Positions 24,261 through 35,011 of a stretch of DNA of 64,000 nucleotides are shown here, in pieces; position 1 is the stretch's first letter; the number at the start of each line of letters is the position of its first letter. The stretch lies in contig CANTUV010000033.1 in assembly GCA_947685225.1 (NCBI GenBank), positions 56,583,001 to 56,647,000 on the forward strand, in the 5' to 3' direction. The position numbers were made by a program, and so were the translations under genes. Source of the stretch: Garcia nutans. Lineage: Eukaryota; Streptophyta; Magnoliopsida; Malpighiales; Euphorbiaceae. The notes under the pieces are model-generated. The model saw only the letters and a list, made by a program, of their open reading frames with translations. It had not been told where the DNA came from and searched no databases.

Positions 24261-24755
24261 TAATATAATTTATTTCTTTATGTGATTAACCTTATCAATT
24301 AATTATAATAAATTTGGAAATATTTCAGATGAGATAAATAAAAAAGAAATTAAAAAGAAATATCTTTGTGTTCTTTAGAGAAATAATTCTGATTGTAAAT
24401 TATAAATATTTGAGAAAAAAATAAATTATTTATCAATTATTGAATCAAATAGTATATAATATTTATATAAATATGTTCTTCTTTTTTTTTTAATTTAATG
24501 CTGATTGAAATTTCAATTCTGAAAAAGACATAAGAGCAGTATTAGTTTGACTGAACTGAATTGATTCACACTAATTCTTTATTATATTAGACTTTTCATA
24601 TACCTCACTGAACCACTAGTAGTGGCGCAGCACCAATCTTTCCCTTTAATATACATATATGCATGTGTTTGTGTGTTTATTCGCAATTCAATCAACAGCC
24701 CAACGTAGCTAGCTCTGTTCAATATCACAAAGAAGCTATAGCAATTGATTAATCA

Positions 24756-25043
24756 ATGGTGCCTCGTCAAAATCCATATGTATTGCTTATAATCATGGTG
24801 CTGTTTGTTGGAGTAATTGTTCCAAGAAGTTGTGATGGAATAAGGGATGCTACTGCTTTTCATTCATATAATAATAATAATAAGATGGAGCTTGAAACAA
24901 TGTCGATGAAGCTGCTGCTTGTGAAAACAAATTTCGTTCTTGGTAAAAGGCTAATTCCAGTTGTTCCATATTCCCCGCAACCCAACGTCATGCGCCGTCA
25001 AGGAACGCCACCCAATGCACCGCCACAATCCAGAAGTCGATGA
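24756..25043 (+). CDS. Small secreted peptide precursor with PPNAPP motif (type B, copy 1)
   Basis: 95 residues. Signal peptide YVLLIIMVLFVGVIVPRSCDG, an Asn run from an AAT repeat, a middle MELETMSMKLLLVKTNF, then GKRLIPVV and the C-terminal block RRQGTPPNAPPQSRSR and stop. It aligns with type A at KR/RR-(L/I)IP and RxQGxPPNAPP, so both types form one family. Type B has a longer variable middle. Intact, no intron, and lies 0.8 kb after the type A copy. Function unknown; a processed peptide from the C-terminus is the likely product. Confidence 0.75.
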   Translation: MVPRQNPYVLLIIMVLFVGVIVPRSCDGIRDATAFHSYNNNNKMELETMSMKLLLVKTNFVLGKRLIPVVPYSPQPNVMRRQGTPPNAPPQSRSR

Positions 25044-26369
25044 TCGATCCATCCCTGTATTTGCTGAACTTAATTATATATATATATATATTTAGTTGAA
25101 TAATTATTTTAAGATTTTCTGCGTTTTATTAAGATCATATAATTCTCACCAATTATTAATTAGTGTTGCGATCTGTTATGGAGTAATAAAAGCTTGTGTT
25201 ATAGAAAATTGCCAATTATTACTATTGCTATCATGTCATAAATAATTTAATTGTAGTAATTCTATTTTATTTAAGTGATTTATGAACTGAGTTTTCTAAT
25301 TATATCTATTAAGGTCGCAGTAAGTTTTGAAACAATATATAACAGCCAACTTGAGCTATGCAACATCGTTAATTCCTCCAACTTGTGTTCTTTGGTTATA
25401 GCTTTAACTCTATCTCTAAGATGATAGTGATAGTGCATGTGCTATAACAATTGACTTGATTTCGCTTGTTATGTACAAACAATAAATCTATAAATTTATG
25501 TATGAATATATTTTAAGATCAACCAATAAAAATTAATACATTAATTAAGAGGGTAAGCTTTGATTAAATAAACATAATTTGACCTTAATTTTGGAGGGGA
25601 TAATTTCTTCTTAATGTCACATTAGTTATCAATGTATGTGCTAATTGGAACCTCTTTTTTATTAATTAGGAAAATTGTAAATATGCAAAACACTCTACTA
25701 GTTAATAATTAGCTATAAAATTATAATTATTTTAATATTAAATAATTAATTATTTTAATTAAATTCTTTTAGTTTTTTTTTTGAAAGAATTAGTTTTTTT
25801 TTTAATAATTAAATTCTTTTAGTTATCTCTATATAGTTGCACACTTTAACATAATACACTTTGAGAAATTAATATTGAAAAAATAGCAAATTATTATAAC
25901 ATCTCTTCCTCCTTTTGATTAAAAAAAAGCAAATTATTATAATATTTTTATTTGAATGAGTTATTTTTTTCAATTAATATTTTAATATAACACTAAGTAG
26001 AAAATTTTTAAAAATAAAATTGAAGAAACCTAGTATTCGGATTACTTATCTGTATTGCAAAAGATAAAGCAAGTTGGTCTAGTTAGCTACAAATCCAGCC
26101 AACACAATTCATAGTTGGCAACCTTGACTTGAAAAGCTATGGAGGATGGAATTTGGAAAAGTTAGGAAAAAAATAATTTAATTTAATTTAGGTCAACTAT
26201 ATATCATATAAATACAGAAGCAACTTGTTTATGTATAAGATCTATCCACTATTTGCGTATAATAAGCAAGTTAAAATTTAAAAAAAAATCTACAATTATA
26301 CTTATTTTTCCCAAAACAAATGTATTAATTATTCCACTCATACATTTGTAATTGTTTTATTTTTAAATA

Positions 26370-26826
26370 CTATAAACTTTGGATGAAAGTAATTAGTAAA
26401 CTTTTTTCATTTAATTACATCATTGTAACTCCTAGGGATCTTCACTCCATGAGTATTAGTACAAGTTATTGCATGTGGGTACTGTTGATATAATTAAGCT
26501 GCATGGACGTTGACTTATTAATGGAGATTAACATGAAACTAGCTTTTATAATATATGAAGCATAAGTGTATTAATTTGTATTTAATTTTGGTAGAAATAA
26601 TCAACTAATTAAATAAAGCATGTACTGAAAAGTTTGTTTAATTATATATATATATATATTATATACCCTACGTGCTGCCACGAGTCAATACCAATATTTT
26701 GCCTTAATTTATATATATGTTAGCTTATTTCCAATTCAAACAAACAGCCTGCCAAGTGCGCAACCTAGCTAGCTCTGTTCGATATCACAAGAGAAGTTAT
26801 GTACGTAGCTAGCAATTAATTCATCA
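26370..26826 (+). promoter_or_regulatory. Conserved upstream block of the peptide genes (copy 3)
   Basis: Matches the blocks upstream of 19626 and 23640 (aactttggatgaaagtaatt, gcatgtgggtactgttgata) to about 26640, then a (TA)n run, then a leader related to that of the gene at 24756 (cctagctagctctgttc). Confidence 0.5.
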
Positions 26827-27117
26827 ATGGATCAAGCTTGTCCAAATATTCCATATGCATTCCTTATAATCATAGTATTGTTTGTTGGAGTAATTGGTCC
26901 AAGAAGTTGCGATGGGATAAGGGATGCTACTGCTAATTTTGATTCATATAGTAATAAGATGGAGCTTCAAACAATGTCAATGAGGCTGCTGCTTGTGAAA
27001 ACTAATTTTGTTATTGGTAAAAGGCTAATTCCAGTTGTTCTATCTTCCCCGCAACCCAACGTCCTGCACCGTCAAGAGACGCCACCCAATGCACCACCAC
27101 AATCCAAAGGTCGATGA
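26827..27117 (+). CDS. Small secreted peptide precursor with PPNAPP motif (type B, copy 2)
   Basis: 96 residues, close paralog of the gene at 24756. Signal peptide YAFLIIIVLFVGVIGPRSCDG, middle MELQTMSMRLLLVKTNF, GKRLIPVV, and the C-terminal block HRQETPPNAPPQSKGR. Differences between the two type B copies fall mostly at the extreme N-terminus and around the motif, while TPPNAPPQS is unchanged. Intact, no intron. Confidence 0.75.
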   Translation: MDQACPNIPYAFLIIIVLFVGVIGPRSCDGIRDATANFDSYSNKMELQTMSMRLLLVKTNFVIGKRLIPVVLSSPQPNVLHRQETPPNAPPQSKGR

Positions 27118-28447
27118 ACCCTCCATCCCTGTATTTGCTCCACTTAATTAATTATATATATTTTCTGCGTTTTAAAATCATGTAATTCTCACCAATTATT
27201 AGTTAGTGCTGTAATCTGTCATCATAATAAAAGCTTGTCTTGGATTATTACTATTGCTATCATGCTATGTATAAAAATAATATCAAGAAACTTTTCTTGG
27301 TGATTAATGCTTTATATGAAAGTTTTTTATAGTAAACTCCCGTTTCCAATCTATTAATTCTTCATGTCTATATATAATTATATTGTCATAAAAATTAAAC
27401 TTCTTATTTCTTACTATTTATATATATTTATTTATTATTATGATCGCTAATAGCATTATTAATTATTTTAGAATAATAGATTGATTATAAGTGTATTAAA
27501 GTTTATATATTTGGAACGGTGTAGTAAATTTTAATTTTTTTTTTTTTCCAAAATGAGAAGGGTCAACTGTTATTTGTAATAAGAGGGAGTGGTTGGAATA
27601 GAAAATTGACTTAAAAACCTTTGACTAAGAACTAGGAAGTTAGGTCCTTGAAGGCTGCAGCACATTTTTATCGTAAGCCACGAGTTTTGACTTAATTCCC
27701 TGAAGCTAATGTACGGGGAAATTAATGTTTTATTTATTCTTGTTTTTTATTTTGGGTAATACTGTAAAATTCCTTGTATTTACCACACCTTCTATATAAA
27801 GTAGGGCTTTGTTTAAAAAAAAAAAAAAAGGCAGCTTTCTTTTTTTTTTTTTTTTGAATATTATATTAAAGGATATGAAAACGATTTTGGGCCTATTAAC
27901 TTCAGGGAATGCCGTTAGGCTATGCCTAGATGTCCAAGTACGACAGTTTTCTGATTATTATTTTCTCAAAATAAAAACTCATCCTTGGTATTCTTTCTAT
28001 TAATTAAATTCCTAAAATTTTATTGTTTCTATTGAATCTTTGAACATTAATTTTTCATGTTGAAGTCTTTTTTATTGGTAAAAGAAATATTAATGAGAAA
28101 TTCTATGATACCGATTTTAAAAATATTAAAAAATTTATACTTATTTTTCTATATGAATATTATTAAAATTGTATATAAAAAAAGAAACATTCACTTTTGC
28201 ATTTTTAACTTTTTTAAGTTTTACATACTAAATATTGTAATTGTTTTTAAATAATATAACATTCTAGTAATTATAATTTCTATTCATATAATTTGAGAAT
28301 TCAATATAAATAAATAAATGAAGAATGAATAAGCAAAAACTCCAAAATGCAGTTTTTCTTTTTTAAATTATGATTTGGAAAGAAAGTTAAGAATAATTAT
28401 TTTTCTAAATTATTATTAGCATTTTTCATTTTCTTTTTTTTCTTAAG
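27118..28447. other. AT-rich intergenic region
   Basis: The first about 130 bases match the 3' flank of the sister gene. The rest is AT-rich with A and T homopolymers near 27810-27860. No gene seen. Confidence 0.4.
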
Positions 28448-28700
28448 AGGAAATTACACTATATAACATTGTTTTTATTTTTTTTTTCAAAAATATATTT
28501 TTTTGTATATTCTAATATATCAAAAGTATATATAATTTATATTTTTTAAAATAGAGTATATTTTTAGTATATTAAATGTATATCAAAAATATGCTGCTGA
28601 AAATAAATATTTTTAAAATTAAAAATAAAAGAATATTTAAAAAAATAAATACTTATAAAAATAATTTTATTTTTGAGGGTATTTTTTCAAATAACTCTAT
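28448..28700. repeat. Dispersed AT-rich repeat, family 1
   Basis: Begins aaattacactatataa and runs through tatattaaatgtatatc-like blocks to attttttcaaataac. The inverted form at 59615-59877 has the same ends, and related stretches occur at 47340-47860. Probably a decayed MITE family; borders approximate. Confidence 0.45.
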
Positions 28701-28910
28701 TCTCGAAGTAATTGGAGTATTACAGGCCGAGTCCCGAGTCGGGTGAGTCTTTACTCATTAGGCTCAATGTAGTCTGTTGTCGGCAATTGGGCAAATTCAC
28801 ACATGGACTGAGTTGGGCTATAGGAAAATTCTCTACAAGGCCACAGCCCATATCTCCGATAAAGAATTAGAACTCCTCTCGTCGGCCTGTTGGGAGTTGA
28901 AATGGGCTTA

Positions 28911-29231
28911 GGCTGTTTAGTTTTAGAAAAACAACCCAACAACTCCAATTTTTCAGAAAAAAAAATTTTAAAGAAAAATTGAAAATAAAATTTATTGTCT
29001 AGTTATAAATATTTTCAATTTAAAAAATTAGAAAATAGTTTTATATATTTATTAGTAATATTTAAATTTTAGAAAATTACTTTTAGTACATGCTCTTAAA
29101 AAATATATGAGTTTGTTTTCACCTATTTTATTTTTTAGTTGAAAAATAAGTAGAAAATAAAATTTTGAAAAATTAATAAACAAAAAAGTAAAAAATAAAA
29201 ATAAAAAAATATTTTTTACAACTAAACAGCC
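28911..29231. mobile_element. MITE-like element with ggctgtttagtt termini
   Basis: The left end ggctgtttagtttta and the right end aactaaacagcc are inverted repeats about 320 bases apart around AT-rich DNA. No convincing target-site duplication, so this is tentative. Confidence 0.4.
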
Positions 29232-29670
29232 CATAAGTATTTCAATATACAAGGAAAATTTTAGGAAATTACATTTTTTTTATTTTTTAAAATATTTTAT
29301 AACTTTTTAAAAAATTTAATATATCTCTTTTTTAAATATAACTGAATTATATATATATATATATGCAAGTAAACTTCTGAAAGTAGGTGTTCTTAAAAAT
29401 TAAAAATTAAAAATTAATATTTTTTAAAAAATTAAATATTTTTTGAAATATTTGTATTTTTTAATGTATTTTTATATGAAATAAAAAATTAATTCTTTTA
29501 CAATCTTTTAAGCTTCGACTCCTCATCTGGTGGAAGTATTATGAATTTTCCATTTCATATCCAAGTAAAACTAACTCCGCCTGCGAGTATCGTAGCCGGT
29601 TCCAAGCCCGGATAAAGGAGGAGGGTTGCGGTAGGTTGGCGGCCAGTATAAAAATTTTGCCAAACTTTTT

Positions 29671-32600
29671 ATGGATCCTCAAAGCTATCATTATACCGTT
29701 GGGACGTGCTCACCTAGACACGGGCTACATCGGCACCCGGGTGTAGTGTTAAATGAGCAAGGGGTTCCATCACATCGACGCTTGGGTGTGGTGGAGTATG
29801 AGCAAAGGTTCTCATGCCATGGACGGGTATGGGTAAAGAAGTTAGTCCCGCCATATCAGCGCCCGTATGTGGTGTCAGACAGGAAAGGGCTACCGCATTA
29901 TGGACGAATGCGGCTAAAGAAGCAAGTCCAATGGAGCCGATTAAGATTAGGTAGTTGGAATATTGGCACTCTGACTGGGAAGTCTATAGAGCTCGTGGAT
30001 ACTTTGAAAAGAAGGAAGGTTAGTATTGCTTGTTTGCAGGAAACCAGGTGGAAGGGAAATAAAGCAAAAAAGATTGGTAACTCAGGTTATAAGCTGTGGT
30101 ATTGTGGCTTGGATAACAATAGGAATGGTGTGGGCATTATTATTGAGTCTACGCTTAAAGACAAGGTAGTGGAAGTGAAGAGAAAGGGAGACAGGATTAT
30201 CTCTTTGAGGCTTGTTTTGGGAGATGACACTATTAATGTTATTAGTGCTTATGCTCCCCAAGTAGGTTTGGACGGAGCATCCAAGGTTCAGTTCTGGGAA
30301 GATATGGATGAAATCATGCAAAGTATTCCGGATAATCAGCAAATTTTCATTGGTGGGGACCTTAACGGGCATGTTGGCAAGGACAGTAATGGGTATGACA
30401 GGGTCCATGGGGGTTATGGTTTTGGCAACAGGAATGAGGAGGGAAAGAGCATTTTGGATTTTGCGGTGGCTTATGATCTAATGCTGGCAAATACCTGCTT
30501 TGAAAAGAGGGGGTCACACTTGATTACCTTTAAGAGTGGGCGAACCCAAAGTCAAATAGACTTCATATTTACTCGAAGACGGGACAAAAGTAAGTGTAAG
30601 GATTGCAAGGTCATTCCGGGTGAAGCATTGACGGCGCAATATCGTATTATGGTTTTAGATGTTAAGAATAAAAGTAGCTGGATGAATGATAAGAAAGTAT
30701 TGGAACCAAGGATAAGATGGTGAAAATTGAAAGACCTAGCTCAAGGTACCTTTAAGGAGGAGTTACTAAATGAAGACATTTGAAACCTTGAGGCTAGTGC
30801 AGATGACTTGTGAACAAAAATGGAAGGTGGCATTAAGAAAGCAGGTAGTAAATTGCTTGGGATCTCTAAAGGGGCAGGGCCTCGACCGCACGATGCATGG
30901 TGGTAGGATGAGGAGGTTCAAAAGGCTATTAAGGCTAAGAGGGAATGGTATAAAAAGTTACCGAATGCGGTTAATAGCGAGGCCTTTGAGGAATATAAGA
31001 GGGTTAAGAAAGAGGCAAAGAAGACTGTTAGTGTAGCTCGTGGCAGAGCCTTAGAAGAGATTTATCAAAAGTTAGGTACTAAAGAGGGAGAAATGGGAAT
31101 TTATAAGATTGCAAAGATGAGAGAAAGGAAAAGCAGAGATTTAAGCCAAGTCAAATGTATAAAGGACGAAGATCAACGAGTGTTGACAGGAGATGTTGAG
31201 ATTAAGGAGAGGTGGAAGGCTTATTTTGAGCAGTTATTCAACCCTGAACATGAACAAGATTTTCAAGGTCTTCTTGCAACAAATGGTTATATCAGCTGGT
31301 CTAGGAGGATCTTGTATAGTGAAGTAAGAGAAGCGTTGAAGTATATGAAAGTTGGTAAAGCTTGTGGCCCGGATGGTATTCCTATAGAGGTTTGGAAGAA
31401 CCTTGGAGAGGTAGGAGTTGCCTGGTTAACTAAACTCTTTAATGCTATTGCGAAAGGACGTAAGATGTCGAATGCCTGGAGGAAGAGTATCCTGGTACCC
31501 ATATATAAAAATAAGAGAGACATTCAATGCTGTACAAATTATCAGGGTATCAAACTTATGAGCCATACTATGAAATTATGGGAAATGATTATTGAACACA
31601 GATTGAGGAAGCTTACAAGAGTTTCGGAGAATCAGTTTGGGTTTATGTCAGGAAGATCTACCATGGAGGCTATTTCTCTTCTAAGAAGACTAATGAAATT
31701 GTATCAAGGGAAGAAGAAAGATCTCCACATGGTATTTATTGACTTGGAGAAAGCCTATGATAGAGTACCAAGAGAAGTGTTATGGTGGGTTTTGAAGAGG
31801 AAAGGAGTCAACGGCAAATATATCAACATCATCAAGGACATGTATGAGAATGCATCCACTAGTGTGAAAACACCCGGTGGAGACACTGAGGCTTTCCCCA
31901 TTACTACCGGATTACATCAAGGTTCGGCCATGAGTCCATACTTATTTACACTGGTTATGGACGAGCTAACCAGAAGCATACAAGACGATGTTCCTTGGTG
32001 TATGTTGTTTGCTGATGACATTATTTTAATTGATAAGACTAGTGCTGGTGTAAACCGTAAGTTGGAAGTATGGAGAAAAACCCTCGAGGACAAGGGTTTT
32101 AAGTTAAGTAGGAGTAAAACGGAATATATGCACTGTGAGTTCAGTCTAAGGAAGAAGCAGAAACATGAGGTTAAGTTGGATGAAGTTTTGGTTCCTAAAA
32201 TCAAGCAGTTCAAATATTTGGGTTCGGTGTTCCAGAATGATGGCCGTATAGATGAAGATGTGGCTCACAGAATACAGGTAGGGTGGTTGAAGTGGAAGGG
32301 TGCGACTGGGGTTCTATGTGATAAGAAAATACCTCTGAAAGTGAAAGGTAAATTCTATAGGACGGTTGTTAGGCCTGATATACTCTATGGTAGTGAGTGT
32401 TGGGCACCAACGGTACAATATTTGCATAAGATGAGTGTGGCAGAAATGAAGATGCTAAGATGGATGTGTGGACATACCAGACTGGACAAAATTAAGAATG
32501 TTCATATTCGATAAAAAGTCCAAGTAGCGGATGTCGGAGATAAGGTGAGGGGAGGAAGACTTAGATGGTATAGGCATGTTTTAAGAAGACCTCCTAATTC

Positions 32601-32775
32601 TGCGGTTCGTAAGTGTGAGAATTTGTTGATTGAGGGGGCTAGAGGTCGTGGAAGACCTATAACTATGTGGAATGAGGTGATAGCAAGAGACTTACGTGCC
32701 TTAGATCTTGATGCGGATTTGATTAATGACAGACTTGAATGGAGACGTAAAATCCGTGTCTTGGAAAGGGCCTAA
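29671..32775 (+). pseudogene. RTE endonuclease-reverse transcriptase ORF with five stop codons
   Basis: The N-terminal part is an AP-type endonuclease: LGSWNIGTLTGK, CLQETRWKG, ISAYAPQ, GGDLNGHVG, SQIDFIF. The catalytic His of the last motif (AQHRI in copy 1) is Tyr here. The RT follows with KACGPDGIP, FGFMSGRSTMEA, FIDLEKAYDRVP, TTGLHQGSAMSPYLF and an intact FADD box near 32010. The frame is continuous except for stops at 30721, about 30779, about 30810, about 30904 and 32512. Four replace Trp (TGG to TGA/TAG) and one replaces Gln (CAA to TAA), judged against copy 1. The protein would have nicked and reverse-transcribed its own RNA at the target; this copy cannot. Confidence 0.9.
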
Positions 32776-33638
32776 TGTAATATCCCAATGTGTGCCCTAG
32801 AAGTTTGGATACAATTGTTGTTTGTTTGAATTATGTGTATATGTTATGTTGATAAGAAAAGAAATTGAAAAGAGAATGTTTAGGTATTGTTTAAAAAGGA
32901 AAATAATGTGTAGAGAGAAAGTGTATATGTTGGGTATATGGTAATATATATAACATATATGTTGGTCAAAATGAGGAGTCAAGGGAAGAAGATATTTTAT
33001 TTGTGATATGTGAATAATTACTTAAATGGGCATATAAGTGAAAGAAGCTAAGTTAAATGGATGAGGGCATTTAAGTAATTGCTTTGTTAGAATTGCTTGG
33101 TGGAGATTTAAAGAAGAAGAGAAGTTTGACTTGTCTTCATTTTCTCTTCTTTGCATTGTGTGGCCGGCTACCAAAGGAAAGAGAGAGCAAGAGAGGTGTT
33201 CTAAATTCTAAAATCAAATTGAAGGAAGAAGCAAAGGATTAAGTTGGAGATTTGTGAAATTTCCTTAATTTTGGTAAGTACTCTCTTGTTTTCCTTTGTT
33301 ATTTTGAAGTTGTGTTTGAGGTGAGTTATGATTTGTTGATATTATGATTTGGTGTGTTTGAGATGTGTTTATAAGTGTTGAAATTGAGTGTAAGTTAAAA
33401 AGATTGAATTGGTGTTGGTTTTGGTTTGAAGATGGTAAGTTAAGTGGATGTTGATATTGAAAGAATAAGAGTGATGTTGATTTTAGGGTTTTGAAATGGT
33501 AAGTGATTAAATGTATTATTGATGTATTGTTAAGGTGAATATTGTGATGAACTTGTAAAATAAATGTTAATAACATTGATTATATCCATTTGAATAAGGT
33601 TAAATTGTGTATAATGTGATTTAATGCAATCAAGGAGG

Positions 33639-33870
33639 CTTGGCCGTGTTTGGTTTTGAATTTGTTGGGAGACACGGCCAAATCTAAAGGAGAGACACGG
33701 CCAATCTATGGGAGACACGGCCAAGTTAGAGGAGACACGGCCGTGTTGGGTCATTTTTGGAGAGACACGGCCACTGGCTCAGCCGTGTCCCTTGCCCGTG
33801 TCTGCTACTGGATTTTTAGTGTTGAGAGACACGGCCACAAGCTTGGCCGTGTCCCTTGAAGGTGTTGGCT
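33639..33870. repeat. gagacacggcc repeat cluster inside the LTR
   Basis: The core acacggcc recurs seven or so times in direct orientation, with the inverted form ggccgtgt also present (for example near 33782 and 33844), allowing several short hairpins. Locally GC-rich in an AT-rich setting. Confidence 0.8.
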
Positions 33871-34254
33871 ACTGTGATTGTTCTTTGCCTTTCTCACATT
33901 GTTTTGATTCTTCAAAGGTCTTCTTGCACCTAAACATAAAAATAAACACTCTAAACACATTTGATACAAAGAATGATCTAAACAAATAGATGTGGAAGAC
34001 TCTAAATCTATGAATAATGTTATATTGTGTATAATGTGGGACACAATGTGAGTAATGATGATGCATATGATACTATATGAACAATGTTATGTTTTATACA
34101 TTGTGAATCTTGTGAATGGTAATGTGTTATATGAATAATGTACTTTGTAATGTTATATCAATAATGCTATATGTAAAATGTGAAGGATATGATGGGGTAA
34201 TTGATTAGGTACACTATGAAATATTATAATATGAATTGAGACATGACATGATGT

Positions 34255-34375
34255 GAAGCCATTGTGATTGGCTATGATAACTCAAATGTGATTTGAAGCC
34301 ATTGTGATTGACTATGATAACTCAAATGTGATGTGAAGCCATTGTGATTGGCTATGATGATTCAATTGAGAATGA
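34255..34375. repeat. 40-bp tandem repeat, three copies, inside the LTR
   Basis: The unit starts gaagccattgtgattggcta and repeats at 40-base spacing; the third copy has diverged at its end. Confidence 0.8.
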
Positions 34376-34461
34376 AATTGCTAAATGAATTGTGTGACTA
34401 ATGTGTTATTCCATTTTCAGAGTTTGTTGTTGGTGGCATGCCTAATATTGGTAACAATCTC

Positions 34462-34620
34462 TTGAAGTTAGGTTGGATTTGATCCTTGAAGCCTAATTGA
34501 GATGTTACAACCCTTGAAGCTAGGTTGGGTTGGTTCTTGAAGCTAAGTTGGGTTGATACTTAGCATGCTTTGTTCCCCTTGAAGCTTGGTTGAACCTAAT
34601 CCTTGAAGCCTAGTTGGGTT
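34462..34620. repeat. Short cttgaagc-gttgggtt imperfect repeats inside the LTR
   Basis: Several interspersed copies of cttgaagc(c/t)-(a/t)-gttggrtt with irregular spacing. Confidence 0.6.
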
Positions 34621-34718
34621 TATGATAATGATAAATGTGATAACAAAACCAAAGCATTAACTCTGAAAATTGAATGGCATATTAGTGTGTTTTGGGCTCA
34701 TGCTTGTCTTTGTTTAAT

Positions 34719-35011
34719 GTGTTCATGATTAGTGAATTATGAATGGTATAATGTTTGCCTTTGTTGGAAATGTGATTCATGATTGGTGAATTATGAATGG
34801 TATAATGTTTGCCTTTGTTGGAAATGCGATTCATGATTGGTGAAATGTGAATGGTATAATGTTTGCCTTTGTTGGAAATGCGATTCATGATTGGTGAACT
34901 GTGAATGGTATAATGTTTGCCTTTGTTGGAAATGTGATTCATGATTGGTGAACTGTGAATGGTATAATGTTTGCCTTTGTTGGAAATGTGATTCATGATT
35001 GGTGAATTGTG
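34719..35011. repeat. 54-bp tandem repeat, about 5.4 copies, inside the LTR
   Basis: The unit includes gattcatgattggtgaa and gtttgcctttgttggaaat. Because 54 is divisible by three, the minus strand stays open and shows a false 18-residue repeat ORF. Confidence 0.88.

Larger units (their letters stand above)
20405..24580. repeat. Segmental duplication unit 2
   Basis: Second copy of the unit at 16895-20335, enlarged by an inserted element at 21884-22840 (with a nested SINE) and a Stowaway-like MITE at 24015-24260. Both insertions are absent from unit 1, so they arrived after the duplication. Confidence 0.72.
25235..27250. repeat. Third duplication unit: upstream block plus type B peptide gene
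   Basis: The part to about 26640 matches 18120-19500 (for example gatgatagtgatagtgcatg). The gene and its 3' flank match 24756-25200. So the upstream block of type A is joined to a type B gene here, a mosaic of the two units. Confidence 0.65.

Noticed and set aside
19626..27117. Calling the PPNAPP genes IDA, CLE or CEP
   Set aside because: None has the IDA PIPPSxPSxRHN, CLE RxVPxGPxP or CEP FRPTxPGxSPGxGH core; only a loose resemblance to IDA exists.
34682..34996. 104-residue repetitive ORF on the minus strand (MNHISNKGKHYTIHSSPI units)
   Set aside because: It is the translation of a 54-bp non-coding tandem repeat inside the LTR; the frame stays open only because 54 is a multiple of three.
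34719..35011. Regular repeats resembling a CRISPR array
   Set aside because: The units are directly adjacent with no unique spacers, and this is plant DNA.
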